DNA of 39,274 nucleotides from Mycobacterium colombiense (GTDB taxonomy: Bacteria; Actinomycetota; Actinomycetes; Mycobacteriales; Mycobacteriaceae): assembly GCF_003284975.1 (NCBI RefSeq), contig NZ_QMEU01000036.1, positions 1 to 39,274 of the forward strand. The letters are read 5' to 3'. Shown one piece after another: positions 27,101 through 36,145 of this stretch. A program made the translations under genes and the position numbers. Position 1 is the first letter of the stretch; each line of letters begins with the position of its first letter. Under the pieces are notes generated by a model. That model worked only from the letters and a program-made list of their open reading frames with translations. It made no database searches and was not told where the DNA came from.

Positions 27101-27150
27101 TTGCGCCGCTCCTCCTCATCGCTGAGCTCTGCATCGTCGCCGGCGATCAC
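27097..27150 (-). CDS. MIRU-like mini-ORF 1 (17 residues)
   Basis: The first repeat unit encodes [17 protein letters not shown], an acidic then basic peptide. Its GTG overlaps the rubB TGA as GTGA, and its own TGA overlaps the GTG of mini-ORF 2. GAGGAGGAG near its end serves the next start. Confidence 0.5.
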   Translation of the reverse strand: MIAGDDAELSDEEERRK

Positions 27151-27332
27151 GAACGGGCGATCTCCACCATCTCGAAGTCCGTCTTCGCCGCACCGCAATC
27201 CGGACAGCTCCAGTCCTCGGGGATGTCGTCCCAGCGGGTCCCCGGGGCGATGCCGTCCTCCGGCCAGCCCTTGGCCTCGTCGTACTCGAATCCGCACTGC
27301 ACGCAGACAAACAGCTTGTAGTCCTCGTTCAT
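27147..27332 (-). CDS. rubB: Rubredoxin
   Basis: The 61-residue protein has the two CxxC iron-binding knuckles of rubredoxin ([11 protein letters not shown] and SCPDCGAAK). It passes electrons from a rubredoxin reductase to AlkB. Its ATG overlaps the rubA stop as ATGA, and its stop overlaps the first MIRU-like mini-ORF. It is the Rv3250c counterpart. Confidence 0.97.
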   Translation of the reverse strand: MNEDYKLFVCVQCGFEYDEAKGWPEDGIAPGTRWDDIPEDWSCPDCGAAKTDFEMVEIARS

Positions 27333-27502
27333 CGGTTCACTCCTGCTAGTTCGAAATCGACCTTCTCGCGCACCGCACAATCGGGGCAGCACCAGTCCTC
27401 GGGGAGGTCGGCGAAGGCCGTGCCCGGTCGAAAGCCCTCCCGCGGTTCGCCTTTCGCTTCGTCGTAGACGTAGTCGCAACCCGGGCAGCGGTAGGCGGTC
27501 AT
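27329..27502 (-). CDS. rubA: Rubredoxin
   Basis: This 57-residue rubredoxin has [11 protein letters not shown] and [14 protein letters not shown], the variant with the CxVREKxDF tail seen in the Rv3251c type. Two rubredoxins beside AlkB are usual in actinobacteria; often only one supports alkane hydroxylation. The ATG overlaps the alkB stop as ATGA, giving tight coupling. Confidence 0.97.
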   Translation of the reverse strand: MTAYRCPGCDYVYDEAKGEPREGFRPGTAFADLPEDWCCPDCAVREKVDFELAGVNR

Positions 27503-28731
27503 GCGGCGTACTTCGCCAGCAGCTTCTCGCGCAGTCGCGGCGCGATGTTGACGCGCGTGATGTCGCCGTCGTAGTGCGCCAGCACCCGGTGATCCATCAC
27601 CTTGCGCCACAGCGGCGGGAAGTACGTGAGCGAGATCATCGACGCGTACCCGCTCGGCAGGTTGGGCGCACCCGCCATGCTGCGCAGCGTCTGGTAGCGC
27701 CGGGTCGGGTTGGCGTGGTGGTCGCTGTGCCGCTGCAGGTGATACAGGAACAGGTTGGTCACCACGTGGTCGGAGTTCCAGCTGTGCACCGGCGTGCACC
27801 GCTCGTAGCGGCCGCTCGAATTCTTCTGCCGCAGTAGGCCGTAGTGCTCCAGGTAGTTGACCGACTCGAGCAGGCTGAAACCGAAGACGGCCTGGATGAC
27901 GACGAAGGGGATCAGGCCCGGGCCGAAGACCGCGATCAGCGCGCCCCACAGCACCACCGACATCAGCCACGCATTGAGCACGTCGTTGGACGCGTACGTC
28001 TTGGGGTGCCACGGGCTGGCGCCCTGCCGGCGAATCCGTTGCGCCTCCAACTTCAGCGACGAGCGCAGGCTGCCGAAGACGCTGCGCGGCAAGAACTCCC
28101 AGAAGGTCTCACCGAAGCGCGCCGACGCGGGGTCCTCCGGGGTGGCGACACGCACGTGGTGGCCGCGGTTGTGCTCGATGTAGAAGTGCCCGTAGCAGGT
28201 CTGCGCCAGGGTGATCTTGGACAGCCAGCGCTCCAGAGAGTCCTTCTTGTGGCCCATCTCGTGCGCGGTGTTGATGCCGACGCCGCCGAGCACGCCGACG
28301 GACAGGGCCAGGCCCAGCTTGCCCGCCCAGCTGAGCGCACCGTCAAAGCCGAGCCATCCCAGGTCCGAGGCGGTGAACAGGTAGGCGCCCATCACCACGC
28401 TGAGGTACTGGAACGGGATGTAGGAGTAGGTGCAGTAGCGGTAGTACTTGTCGTTCTCCAGCCGCTCCATGACCTCGTCGGGCGGGTTCTGCCCATCGGG
28501 ACCGAAACGCAGGTCGAGGACGGGCAACACGATCCAGAGCAGGATCGGCCCGATCCACAGCGGCACCTGCGCGGCGGCGTGCCAGCCGAACCGGTTGAGG
28601 GCCCAGATGAGCGGCAACATCACAAACAGCGCCGTCGGCGCGATCAGCCCCATCAGCCACAGGCGACGCTTCTTGTCCCGCCAGGCCAGCGGGTCGGATT
28701 GCTGGCCCAGCCGCGCTTCCAATGTGGTCAT
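27499..28731 (-). CDS. alkB: Transmembrane alkane 1-monooxygenase
   Basis: The 410-residue integral membrane di-iron enzyme hydroxylates the terminal carbon of alkanes. Its histidine boxes are visible: [28 protein letters not shown] and [16 protein letters not shown], plus the additional [10 protein letters not shown] motif. Several hydrophobic segments cover the N-terminal part. The ATG has a near-perfect AAGGAGG site eight bases upstream. It opens the alkB-rubA-rubB-tetR operon and has its own promoter with a palindrome on the -35 box. Confidence 0.97.
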   Translation of the reverse strand: MTTLEARLGQQSDPLAWRDKKRRLWLMGLIAPTALFVMLPLIWALNRFGWHAAAQVPLWIGPILLWIVLPVLDLRFGPDGQNPPDEVMERLENDKYYRYCTYSYIPFQYLSVVMGAYLFTASDLGWLGFDGALSWAGKLGLALSVGVLGGVGINTAHEMGHKKDSLERWLSKITLAQTCYGHFYIEHNRGHHVRVATPEDPASARFGETFWEFLPRSVFGSLRSSLKLEAQRIRRQGASPWHPKTYASNDVLNAWLMSVVLWGALIAVFGPGLIPFVVIQAVFGFSLLESVNYLEHYGLLRQKNSSGRYERCTPVHSWNSDHVVTNLFLYHLQRHSDHHANPTRRYQTLRSMAGAPNLPSGYASMISLTYFPPLWRKVMDHRVLAHYDGDITRVNIAPRLREKLLAKYAA

Positions 28732-28771
28732 CTGTCAAACCTCCTTGTGAGTCACGCCACGTTGAGGTTGG

Positions 28772-28804
28772 ACAATACCGCCGTTTGCGTCTTCTGTCTA
28801 GACA
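28772..28804 (-). promoter_or_regulatory. alkB promoter with operator palindrome on the -35 box
   Basis: On the minus strand TAGACA (28795-28800) and TATTGT (28772-28777) are separated by exactly 17 bases, a good sigma-A type pair. The perfect palindrome TGTCTAGACA (28795-28804) covers the -35 box. A repressor bound there would block RNA polymerase. The TetR protein of the operon is the natural candidate, which is inference. Confidence 0.6.
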
Positions 28805-28830
28805 AACAGCGCGGCTTTGTAAACCAACGG

Positions 28831-30348
28831 CTAGGGCACCGGGCTGTGCGGATCGGCCTCGAGCGAGTCGCTGGGCTCGGCCTCCCCTTCCTCCCGCCGA
28901 CCCTGCACCGAGTTCCAGTAGCCGTAGCCGGCGTAGATCGCCGCGCCCACCACCAGCCACACCCCGAACCGGACCCAGGTCAGCGCCGTGAGGTTGAGCA
29001 TCAGCCACAGGCAGGCCGCGATCGACGCGATCGGGAGCAACGGCACCCACGGCGCCTTGAAACCGCGTTCCAGGTCCGGCCGGGTGCGGCGCAGCACGAT
29101 CACGCCGGCCGAGACCAGCACGAAGGCGAACAGGGTCCCGACGTTCACCATCTCCTCGAGCTTGGTGATCGGAAACACCGACGCGGTCACGGCCACCACC
29201 ACCGCGACCAGCACGGTGATCCGCACCGGGGTACCCCGCGCACCCGTCTTGGCCAGCGACCGGGGCAACAGCCCGTCGCGCGCCATCGCGAACAGGACAC
29301 GGCACTGGCCGAGCATCAGCACCATCACCACGGTCGTCAGGCCCGCCAGCGCACCGATGGAGATGATCTTGCTCGCCCAGTGGATGCCGTTCGCGGTGAA
29401 GGCGGTGGCCAGGTTCGCCTGCCCGCGGCCCCGGACCGTCTTGAGTTGGGTGTAGGACACCATGCCCGACAGCACCACCGCGACGGCGACGTAGAGCAGG
29501 GTCACGATGCCCAGCGACGCCAGGATTCCCCGCGGCACGTCGCGCTGCGGGTTCTTGGTCTCCTCGGCCATGGTGGCGACGATGTCAAACCCGATGAACG
29601 CGAAGAACACGATGGACGCCCCGGCAAGCACGCCGTACCAGCCGTAGTGGCTGCTGTGCGCGCCGGTCAGCAACGACAGGACGGACTGGTCGATGCCCTT
29701 GGCCTCGCGACCGGCCTCGGGCTTGGGGATGAACGGCGAATAGTTGGCGCGCTTGATGTAGAAGACGCCGACCACCACGACGAAAAGCACCACCGACACC
29801 TTGATCGCGGTGACCACCGCCGAGAACCGCGACGACAATTTGGTGCCCAACGCGATCAGCGTCGCCACGCCGGCGACGATCACCAGCGCCCCCCAGTCGA
29901 CCTGGGCGCCGCCGAAGCTGGCCGTGCCGCCGGCGAATCCGAAGACCGTGCCCAGATAGCTGGACCAGCCCTTGGCCACCACGGCGGCGCCGATCGCCAG
30001 TTCCAGCACGAGGTTCCAGCCGATGATCCAGGCCAGGAACTCCCCGAAGGTGGCATAGGAGAAGGTGTAGGCGCTACCGGCCACCGGCAACATCGAGGCG
30101 AACTCGGCGTAACACAGCGCGGCCAGCGCGCAGGTGCTCGCCGCGATCACGAACGACACCCAGATGGCCGGGCCGGTGATGTCCCCGGTGGTGGACGCGG
30201 TGACCGTGAAGATGCCCGCGCCGATCACCACCGCGACGCCGAAGACGACCAGGTCTCGCCAGGTCAGGTCCTTGCGCAGCTTGGTGTCCGGCTCGTCGGT
30301 ATCGGCGATTGATTGCTCGATCGACTTGGTCCGCCATCGATTGGCCAT
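28831..30348 (-). CDS. Amino-acid permease, APC superfamily (cationic amino acid transporter type)
   Basis: The 505-residue protein has about 12 hydrophobic segments and the APC start pattern LTWRDLVVFGVAVVIGAGIFT, followed by GPAIWVSFVIAASTCALAALCYAEFASMLP. It should be an inner-membrane amino-acid transporter and matches Rv3253c by position. The substrate is not readable from sequence. The ATG has AAGGG upstream. It shares a 63-base gap with the divergent FAD oxidoreductase gene. Confidence 0.93.
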   Translation of the reverse strand: MANRWRTKSIEQSIADTDEPDTKLRKDLTWRDLVVFGVAVVIGAGIFTVTASTTGDITGPAIWVSFVIAASTCALAALCYAEFASMLPVAGSAYTFSYATFGEFLAWIIGWNLVLELAIGAAVVAKGWSSYLGTVFGFAGGTASFGGAQVDWGALVIVAGVATLIALGTKLSSRFSAVVTAIKVSVVLFVVVVGVFYIKRANYSPFIPKPEAGREAKGIDQSVLSLLTGAHSSHYGWYGVLAGASIVFFAFIGFDIVATMAEETKNPQRDVPRGILASLGIVTLLYVAVAVVLSGMVSYTQLKTVRGRGQANLATAFTANGIHWASKIISIGALAGLTTVVMVLMLGQCRVLFAMARDGLLPRSLAKTGARGTPVRITVLVAVVVAVTASVFPITKLEEMVNVGTLFAFVLVSAGVIVLRRTRPDLERGFKAPWVPLLPIASIAACLWLMLNLTALTWVRFGVWLVVGAAIYAGYGYWNSVQGRREEGEAEPSDSLEADPHSPVP

Positions 30349-30411
30349 GCATCAGCCCTTTCCCAACGCTGGGAGCCATTGGTCCGTCACAGTACTGGGT
30401 ACTCTCCGCCA

Positions 30412-31833
30412 ATGCCGGACAGCACAGCAACGGCCAGGAATCACGCCGTCGTCATCGGCGCAAGCATCGCCGGCCTTTGCGCCGCGCGGGTGCTCGCCGA
30501 GACGTATTCGCGGGTGACGGTGTACGAACGCGACGAATTGCCCGCCGAACCGGCGAACCGCGCGACGGTGCCCCAGGACCGGCACCTGCACATGCTGATG
30601 GCGCGCGGGGCGATGGAATTCGAGGACCTGTTCCCCGGACTGCTCGACGACATGGTGGCCGCCGGCGTGCCCAAACTGGAAAACCGCCCCGACTGCATCC
30701 ACCTGGGCGCCGCGGGCCACGTGCTCGGCACCGGTCACACGTTGCGCGACGAGTTCACCGCCTACGTGCCCAGCCGCCCGCACCTGGAGTGGCAGTTGCG
30801 CACGCGGGTGCGCGCCATCGACAACGTGACCGTGGCGCGGCGCTCGGTGGCCGAGCCGCGCTTCGACCCGGCGCAACAGCGGCTGACCGGTGTGCTGCTG
30901 GATCCCGCCGGCCCGGACGGCGGCGAGCGCGAGTTCGTGGCCGCGGACCTGGTCATCGACGCGGCGGGCCGGGGCACCCGGCTGCCGGTGTGGTTGGAGC
31001 AGTGGGGATTCCAGCGTCCCATCGAGCAAGAGATGGACATCGGCATCCATTACGCCACCCAGCAATTCCGCATCCCCGACGGCCTGATCGCGGAGAAGGT
31101 GGTGGTCGCCGGCGCCTCCCATGACGAGTCGCTGGGCATGGGCATGCTGTGCTACGAGGACGGCACCTGGGTGCTGACCACGTTCGGCGTGGCGAACGCC
31201 AAGCCGCCGAGGACCTTTCCCGAGATGCTGGAACTGGCGCAGCGGCTGCTTCCGGACCACTTCAACGCCGCGCTGACGCGCGCCGAACCGCTGGGCGATC
31301 CCGCATTCCACGCCTTTCCCGCCAGCAAGTGGCGCCGCTACGACAAGCTGGAGCGCCTGCCTGCGGGCATCCTCGCCATCGGCGACGCGGTGGCCAGCTT
31401 CAATCCCACCTTCGGGCAGGGCATGACGATGACGTCGCTGCAGGCCGGCCATCTGCGCCGGGCGCTGCGACTGCCCGACGACCAGGTGGCCGCGGCGCTG
31501 AACCGGGCCACCGCCAAGAGCACCTTCCCGGTGTGGACGATGAACGCGATCGGCGACGTCACGTTCCACCACGCCGGCACCAAGGGAACGATTCCCTGGT
31601 GGTGGCGGCCCTCCGGGGCGCTGTTCGACCAATTCCTGGGCGCCGCCGAGACCGATCCCGTGCTGGCGGAATGGTTTCTGCGGCGCTTCTCCCTGCTGGA
31701 CAGCCTCTATATGGTTCCGCCGCCGCGGATCATCGGTCGCGCCATGGCGCACAATTTGCGGCTCTGGCTGGGTGAGCGGCGTCAGGCCGCCAAAGAGCGG
31801 CGGGCCCCCGTCACAGCCCCACCGTCGCCCTGA
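30412..31833 (+). CDS. FAD-dependent oxidoreductase (Rv3254-like)
   Basis: The 473-residue protein has the dinucleotide-binding motif VVIGASIAGLCAARVLAE, the strand YERDELP, DLVIDAAGRGTRLP, and the second FAD site GDAVASFNPTFGQGMTMTSL, as in flavoprotein monooxygenases and geranylgeranyl-reductase-like proteins. The substrate is unknown. I use the ATG of MPDSTATARN; the frame is open further upstream but overlaps the divergent permease. Its 3' end overlaps the manA 3' end by 23 bases. Confidence 0.88.
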   Translation: MPDSTATARNHAVVIGASIAGLCAARVLAETYSRVTVYERDELPAEPANRATVPQDRHLHMLMARGAMEFEDLFPGLLDDMVAAGVPKLENRPDCIHLGAAGHVLGTGHTLRDEFTAYVPSRPHLEWQLRTRVRAIDNVTVARRSVAEPRFDPAQQRLTGVLLDPAGPDGGEREFVAADLVIDAAGRGTRLPVWLEQWGFQRPIEQEMDIGIHYATQQFRIPDGLIAEKVVVAGASHDESLGMGMLCYEDGTWVLTTFGVANAKPPRTFPEMLELAQRLLPDHFNAALTRAEPLGDPAFHAFPASKWRRYDKLERLPAGILAIGDAVASFNPTFGQGMTMTSLQAGHLRRALRLPDDQVAAALNRATAKSTFPVWTMNAIGDVTFHHAGTKGTIPWWWRPSGALFDQFLGAAETDPVLAEWFLRRFSLLDSLYMVPPPRIIGRAMAHNLRLWLGERRQAAKERRAPVTAPPSP

Positions 31834-33037
31834 ACAACTGCGTGGGTTGGTGCGCGACCAGCCGGATCGGGGCGTCGTCGGCCGCGACCCAAGCGGCCAT
31901 CCCCCGCTTCAGCGTCAGCGAGCCGGATTTGCCGTGCACCGTGGTGCAGCCCTGGCTGCACAGCAGGATCTGCGGGCCGTCGTGGCTGCACGTCGCGTCC
32001 ACCTCGTGGCCGACGTACTCGTCGTCGAGCAGTAACAGGGCGACGGCGAACTCGTCGGTCGGCGTCTCATAGATCAGGCCGAAGCCCTCGCGGCGGATGG
32101 GCGGGCGCAGCTGCTCCTCGGTGGTGGGCGCGAAGTCCAGCACGCGCAGCAGCTCGGGCACGTCGACGTGCTTCGGGGTCAGGCCGCCGCGTAACACATT
32201 GTCGGAGTTGGCCATCACCTCCACCGCAAAACCGCGCAGGTAGGTGTGCAGGTTGCCGGCGGAGACGAAGATGGCCTCGCCCGGGGCCAAGGTGATGCGG
32301 TTCAGCAACAGCGCCGCCAGCACCCCGGCGTCACCGGGATAGCGCTCGCCGAGCTCGAGCACGGTCTTGGCCTCGGCCGCGAATTCGGTTGCCCCCGAGC
32401 TGAGGTAGGCGATCGCGCCGTCCAGCACGGCGGTCACCAGCACGTCGATGTCGGGTTGCGGCGCGGTGATCCACGTGGTGAACAGCGCGCGCAGCCCGTC
32501 GGCGTCGGACTGGTCGTTGAGCAGATCGATGTAGGGGTCCAGGTCGGACACGGCCAGGGCCCGCAGCAGTTCGACCGTCCGCGAGGCCTGCCGGAAGCCG
32601 GCCAGCGCCTCGAACGGGTGCAGGGCCACCAGCAACTCGGGTTTGTGCGACGTGTCGCGGTAGTTGCGCACCGGCGAGGTCAGCGGAATGCCGACCCGCT
32701 CCTCGCGCAGGTAGCCCTCGGCCGCCTGCGCGGCACTGGGGTGGGCCTGCAGCGACAGCGGCTCGTCGGCGGCCAGCACCTTGACCAGGAACGGCAGCAC
32801 GTCGCCGAAGCGGGCCCGCGACACTGGCCCGAGCTGTCCTTCCGGGTCGTCGACCAGCGCGTCGAGCAACGTGATTTCGCCGTTGCCGGTCTCCAGCCAG
32901 GCCGGATCGCCCGGGTGCGCCCCAAACCACAGTTCGGCCTCGGGGTGCGCCGCCGGCACCGGACGTTCGGTGAACTCGGCGATGGCGGTACGCGAACCCC
33001 AGGCGTACGTTCTCAAGGCCCCGCGAAGCAGTTCCAC
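31811..33037 (-). CDS. manA: Mannose-6-phosphate isomerase
   Basis: The 408-residue type I isomerase interconverts fructose-6-phosphate and mannose-6-phosphate, feeding GDP-mannose and thus lipoarabinomannan and mannosides. Zinc-site motifs are seen in SLQAHPSAAQA and TSHKPELLVAL, and the C-terminal cupin part is intact. The start is GTG. It is 8 bases after the SIS-like gene, in one operon with manB. Confidence 0.96.
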   Translation of the reverse strand: MELLRGALRTYAWGSRTAIAEFTERPVPAAHPEAELWFGAHPGDPAWLETGNGEITLLDALVDDPEGQLGPVSRARFGDVLPFLVKVLAADEPLSLQAHPSAAQAAEGYLREERVGIPLTSPVRNYRDTSHKPELLVALHPFEALAGFRQASRTVELLRALAVSDLDPYIDLLNDQSDADGLRALFTTWITAPQPDIDVLVTAVLDGAIAYLSSGATEFAAEAKTVLELGERYPGDAGVLAALLLNRITLAPGEAIFVSAGNLHTYLRGFAVEVMANSDNVLRGGLTPKHVDVPELLRVLDFAPTTEEQLRPPIRREGFGLIYETPTDEFAVALLLLDDEYVGHEVDATCSHDGPQILLCSQGCTTVHGKSGSLTLKRGMAAWVAADDAPIRLVAHQPTQLFRATVGL

Positions 33038-33045
33038 TGTTGTAT

Positions 33046-34146
33046 CTATCCCCGCACCAGTCGCATATAAACCGCGGCCATTTCCAGCCGGACGGCCAAT
33101 ACTGCCAGTTGCTGCTCGGGGCTACCGGGGCCCCCCAGCGCCGGCGAAACGCCGTAGCCGGCCGAGCCGCCGGGCCCGTCGGGCACATCCTCGGCGGCGA
33201 GCAGGTAGACGTTGTCCAGGCCGGCGGTGCGGGCGGCGACGCCCGGCTGCTCGTCCGCCAGGACGACGGCCAGCACCCGCAACCGCTCGGGCGGCGGCCC
33301 GTCGATCTCCTCGTCGTGGAACAGGGCGGCGTCGGGATCCTCGAAGCCGTCCGATGCCGCGGCGCGCAGGGCGACCAGCGCGTCCGCCAGCCCGGTGGCC
33401 GGGGTCACCTGGTTGGCGACCCGCAACAGCACCGAGCTGCCGTGCCGGGCCAGCGCCAACGCCGCGGCGCCATCACCCGCCAGCGCGATCTGCCGTTCGG
33501 CGATCCGCGCGGCCAGCAGCTTGGCAGGGTTGGTGAACAGCTCCCGGGCGGCGCTGTTGCGCAGCGCCTCGGCGTCCAGCTCGTCGGCGAGCAAGCCCAG
33601 GTCGACGGTCGGTCGCGGGTCCAGGGCGTGCACCACCGCCAAGCCCGCGGCCAGGTACCGGCACAGCCCGAACTCGTCGGGGACCCAGAGCCGGGGCGCC
33701 AGCACCGCCGCACCCCCTGCGGTGGCGTCGCGCAGCGGGCCCTCGTACGGCGCCGCCACCACCACCCGGGCGCCGCGGCGCAGTCCGGTCGCGGCCGCGG
33801 CGGCGAGCGCCGGATCGCCGGGATCGCCGCCCGCGACGATCAGCACGTCGAGCGGGCCCACCCACGGCGGTGCCTCGCCGGCGAGCACGAAGGGCTGCGA
33901 CGCCGCGCCGCCCAGCGTCGCGGCCAGCATCGTCCCGGCGCTCTCGGCCGTACCGCGGCCGGCCACCCAGATGACGCTGCGGGGCCGATCGTCGGCGCGC
34001 AGCGGGTCCAGCGCGCCCTCGTCGACCGCGGTGGCGATCGCGCGCGCCTGCGCACCCGCCGACGACGCCGCCCGCAGCAGGCCGTCGCGGTCGGCCGCCA
34101 GCAGACCCTCGGTGTCCTCGAGATCGACCGCCCGGGTGGCGTTCAC
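33046..34146 (-). CDS. SIS-domain-like protein, Rv3256c family (TobH-like)
   Basis: The 366-residue Ala-rich protein has sugar-isomerase-like segments (SVIWVAGRGTAESAGTMLAA, LDVLIVAGGDPGDPALA) and lies between manB and manA, as Rv3256c does. It is related to bifunctional phosphoglucose/phosphomannose isomerase-like proteins; its activity has not been established to my knowledge. GTG start overlaps the manB stop as GTGA. Confidence 0.85.
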   Translation of the reverse strand: MNATRAVDLEDTEGLLAADRDGLLRAASSAGAQARAIATAVDEGALDPLRADDRPRSVIWVAGRGTAESAGTMLAATLGGAASQPFVLAGEAPPWVGPLDVLIVAGGDPGDPALAAAAATGLRRGARVVVAAPYEGPLRDATAGGAAVLAPRLWVPDEFGLCRYLAAGLAVVHALDPRPTVDLGLLADELDAEALRNSAARELFTNPAKLLAARIAERQIALAGDGAAALALARHGSSVLLRVANQVTPATGLADALVALRAAASDGFEDPDAALFHDEEIDGPPPERLRVLAVVLADEQPGVAARTAGLDNVYLLAAEDVPDGPGGSAGYGVSPALGGPGSPEQQLAVLAVRLEMAAVYMRLVRG

Positions 34147-35549
34147 GGCGCGGCCTTCGCGCCCGCCCCGTTGGCCGAGGACGCGCTGATCTCGTTGCTG
34201 ATCTGGGCGACCACCGCGGCCACGTCCTCGGCCGTGCGCGCCTCGACGTTGAGCCGCAGCAACGGCTCGGTGTTGGAGCTGCGCAGGTTGAACCAGCTGC
34301 CGTCGCCGAGGTCGGCCGTCACCCCGTCCACGTGATCGAGGGAGTGGATCCGGGTGCCGAACGACTTGAGCACCGCTTCGGTGCAGCGCGCGGCGTCGGC
34401 CACCGTGAAGTTGATCTCGCCGGAGGATTCGTAGCGCTGGTAGTCCGCGGTCAGGTCCGACAGCGGGCGGTCCTGCTCGCCGAGGGCGGCGAGCACGTAC
34501 AGCGCCGCCAGCATGCCGGAGTCCGCGCCCCAGAAGTCGCGGAAGTAGTAGTGCGCCGAGTGTTCACCGCCGAAGATCGCGCCCGTGTCGGCCATCAGCG
34601 CCTTGATATAGGAGTGCCCCACCCGGGACCGCAGCGGCGTGCCGCCGCGCTCGGCGACCAGTTCGGGCACCGCGCGCGAGGTGATCACGTTGTGAATGAT
34701 CGTCGCGCCGATCTCGCGGCCCAGCTCGCGGGCGGCCACCAGGCTGGTCACCGTCGACGGCGACACCGGGTTGCCGCGCTCGTCGACCACGAAGCAGCGA
34801 TCGGCGTCCCCGTCGAAGGCCAGCCCGATGTCGGCGCCGGTCTCGCGCACAAAGGCCTGCAAGTCGGTCAGGTTGGCCGGGTCGAGCGGGTTGGCCTCGT
34901 GATTGGGGAACGAGCCGTCCAGCTCGAAGTACAACGGCAGCAACGTGATCGAGCCGATCGGACCCAGGACCGCGGGCGTGGTCAGACCGGCCATGCCGTT
35001 GCCCGCGTCCACGGCCACCCGCAGCGGGCGCAGCCCGGCGGTGTCCACCAGCGACCGCAGAAACTGCCCGTAGTCGGCCAGCACGTCGCGATCGCCGACG
35101 GTGCCGGGGTCGCCGTCGTAGCCGTCGACGCCGGCGATCACGTCGTCGGCGATCAGCCGCAGTCCGGTGTCGGCGCCGACCGGCTTCGCCCCCGCCCGGC
35201 ACAGCTTGATGCCGTTGTAGGCCGCCGGGTTGTGGCTCGCGGTGAACATGGCGCCGGGGCAATCCAGCAGCCCGGAGGCGAAGTAGAGCTGATCGGTGGA
35301 TGCCAGGCCGATGCGCACCACGTCCAGCCCCTGGCTTGTCACGCCGTCGGCGAACGCGGCGGCCAGCGTGGGCGAGCTGTCCCGCATGTCGTGGCCGATG
35401 ACGACCTGTCCGGCGCCCTCGGCGCGCATCAGTTTGGCGAAGGCTGCGCCGAGATCGGTGACCAGCGGCTGGTCGAGCTCTTCGCCGACCAGCCCACGCA
35501 CGTCGTACGCCTTGACGACACGGTGGACTGTCGCGGCGGGCCGAGACAT
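34143..35549 (-). CDS. manB: Phosphomannomutase/phosphoglucomutase
   Basis: The 468-residue enzyme converts mannose-6-phosphate to mannose-1-phosphate. It has all four active-site loops: TASHNPAAYNGIK with the phosphoserine, the metal loop DGDADRCF, the sugar loop GGEHSAHYYF, and the phosphate loop RSSNTEPLLRL. The ATG has AGGAG upstream. It corresponds to Rv3257c and leads the manB, SIS-like, manA operon. Confidence 0.97.
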   Translation of the reverse strand: MSRPAATVHRVVKAYDVRGLVGEELDQPLVTDLGAAFAKLMRAEGAGQVVIGHDMRDSSPTLAAAFADGVTSQGLDVVRIGLASTDQLYFASGLLDCPGAMFTASHNPAAYNGIKLCRAGAKPVGADTGLRLIADDVIAGVDGYDGDPGTVGDRDVLADYGQFLRSLVDTAGLRPLRVAVDAGNGMAGLTTPAVLGPIGSITLLPLYFELDGSFPNHEANPLDPANLTDLQAFVRETGADIGLAFDGDADRCFVVDERGNPVSPSTVTSLVAARELGREIGATIIHNVITSRAVPELVAERGGTPLRSRVGHSYIKALMADTGAIFGGEHSAHYYFRDFWGADSGMLAALYVLAALGEQDRPLSDLTADYQRYESSGEINFTVADAARCTEAVLKSFGTRIHSLDHVDGVTADLGDGSWFNLRSSNTEPLLRLNVEARTAEDVAAVVAQISNEISASSANGAGAKAAP

Positions 35550-35612
35550 GCGGGACTCCTGACGACGTGAACTCTTGGCCGTCAGCCTATCGGGCCACGA
35601 ACCTGAGGCTAA

Positions 35613-36056
35613 CTAGTCGCTGGGATCGGGCAGCACGCGCAGATGCCCGCGGCGCCGTCCGGACCGATGCTCGGGAGGTGCAAGCACGCTGCTGCTGGGC
35701 GCGGTTGCCTGGGCGCCGCCGTGATGGATGTGCGCATCGGCGAAGCCGTTCACCGGTGTCACGGCGTACGGCGCGGCGCGATTGCCTCCCTCGCGCACCG
35801 CGTCGGCGAGGGCGACAAGGTCGTCCTCGTCGGGGTGGGCGGGCTCGGAGAGCAGCGGGCCGGCATGGCGCACCAGCTCCCACCCGCGGGGGGCGGTGAT
35901 CCGGCCGGCGTGGTTGACGCACAAATCCCAGGAATGCGGTTCCCGCGCGGTCGCCAACGGACCGACGACTGCCGTCGAGTCCGAATAGACGAACGTCAGG
36001 GTCGCCACGGCGTAGTGCGGGCACCCGGGCCGGCAACAGCGACGGGGAACGTTCAC
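35613..36056 (-). CDS. DUF3499 protein (Rv3258c-like)
   Basis: The 147-residue protein begins VNVPRRCCRPGCPHYAVATL and has CVNHAGRITAPRGWEL, giving a Cys/His set typical of a small zinc-binding domain found across actinobacteria (DUF3499). The function is unknown. I chose the GTG because homology starts there; the upstream ribosome binding site is poor. The C-terminal 60 residues vary. It is divergent from the zincin-like gene. Confidence 0.88.
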   Translation of the reverse strand: MNVPRRCCRPGCPHYAVATLTFVYSDSTAVVGPLATAREPHSWDLCVNHAGRITAPRGWELVRHAGPLLSEPAHPDEDDLVALADAVREGGNRAAPYAVTPVNGFADAHIHHGGAQATAPSSSVLAPPEHRSGRRRGHLRVLPDPSD

Positions 36057-36145
36057 GAGCGAAAGGCTATCGTGCGCAAACGCCCCCGAAGCGCCGGACA
36101 CGCGCAACCGACCGGCCCTCGATGTGCAACCGTTACCATCGGCGC

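Larger units (their letters stand above)
27041..27150 (-). repeat. MIRU-like tandem repeat (2.2 units of 50 bp) between rubB and tetR
   Basis: Two 50-base units (27101-27150 and 27051-27100, read on the minus strand) differ at only a few bases and are followed by the first 10 bases of a third. Each begins GTGATCGCCGGCGACGATGC and contains GATGAGGAGG. This resembles the conserved part of the MIRU element in the senX3-regX3 gap of M. tuberculosis (GCCGGCGACGATGCAGAGC then GCGATGAGG). Each unit carries a GTG start, a strong Shine-Dalgarno for the next gene and a stop overlapping the next GTG. Confidence 0.85.

Noticed and set aside
27844..30312. Plus-strand open frame of 822 codons
   Set aside because: It spans the antisense of alkB, the intergenic promoter and the permease; the translation is His/Arg/Gln repeats with no domain.
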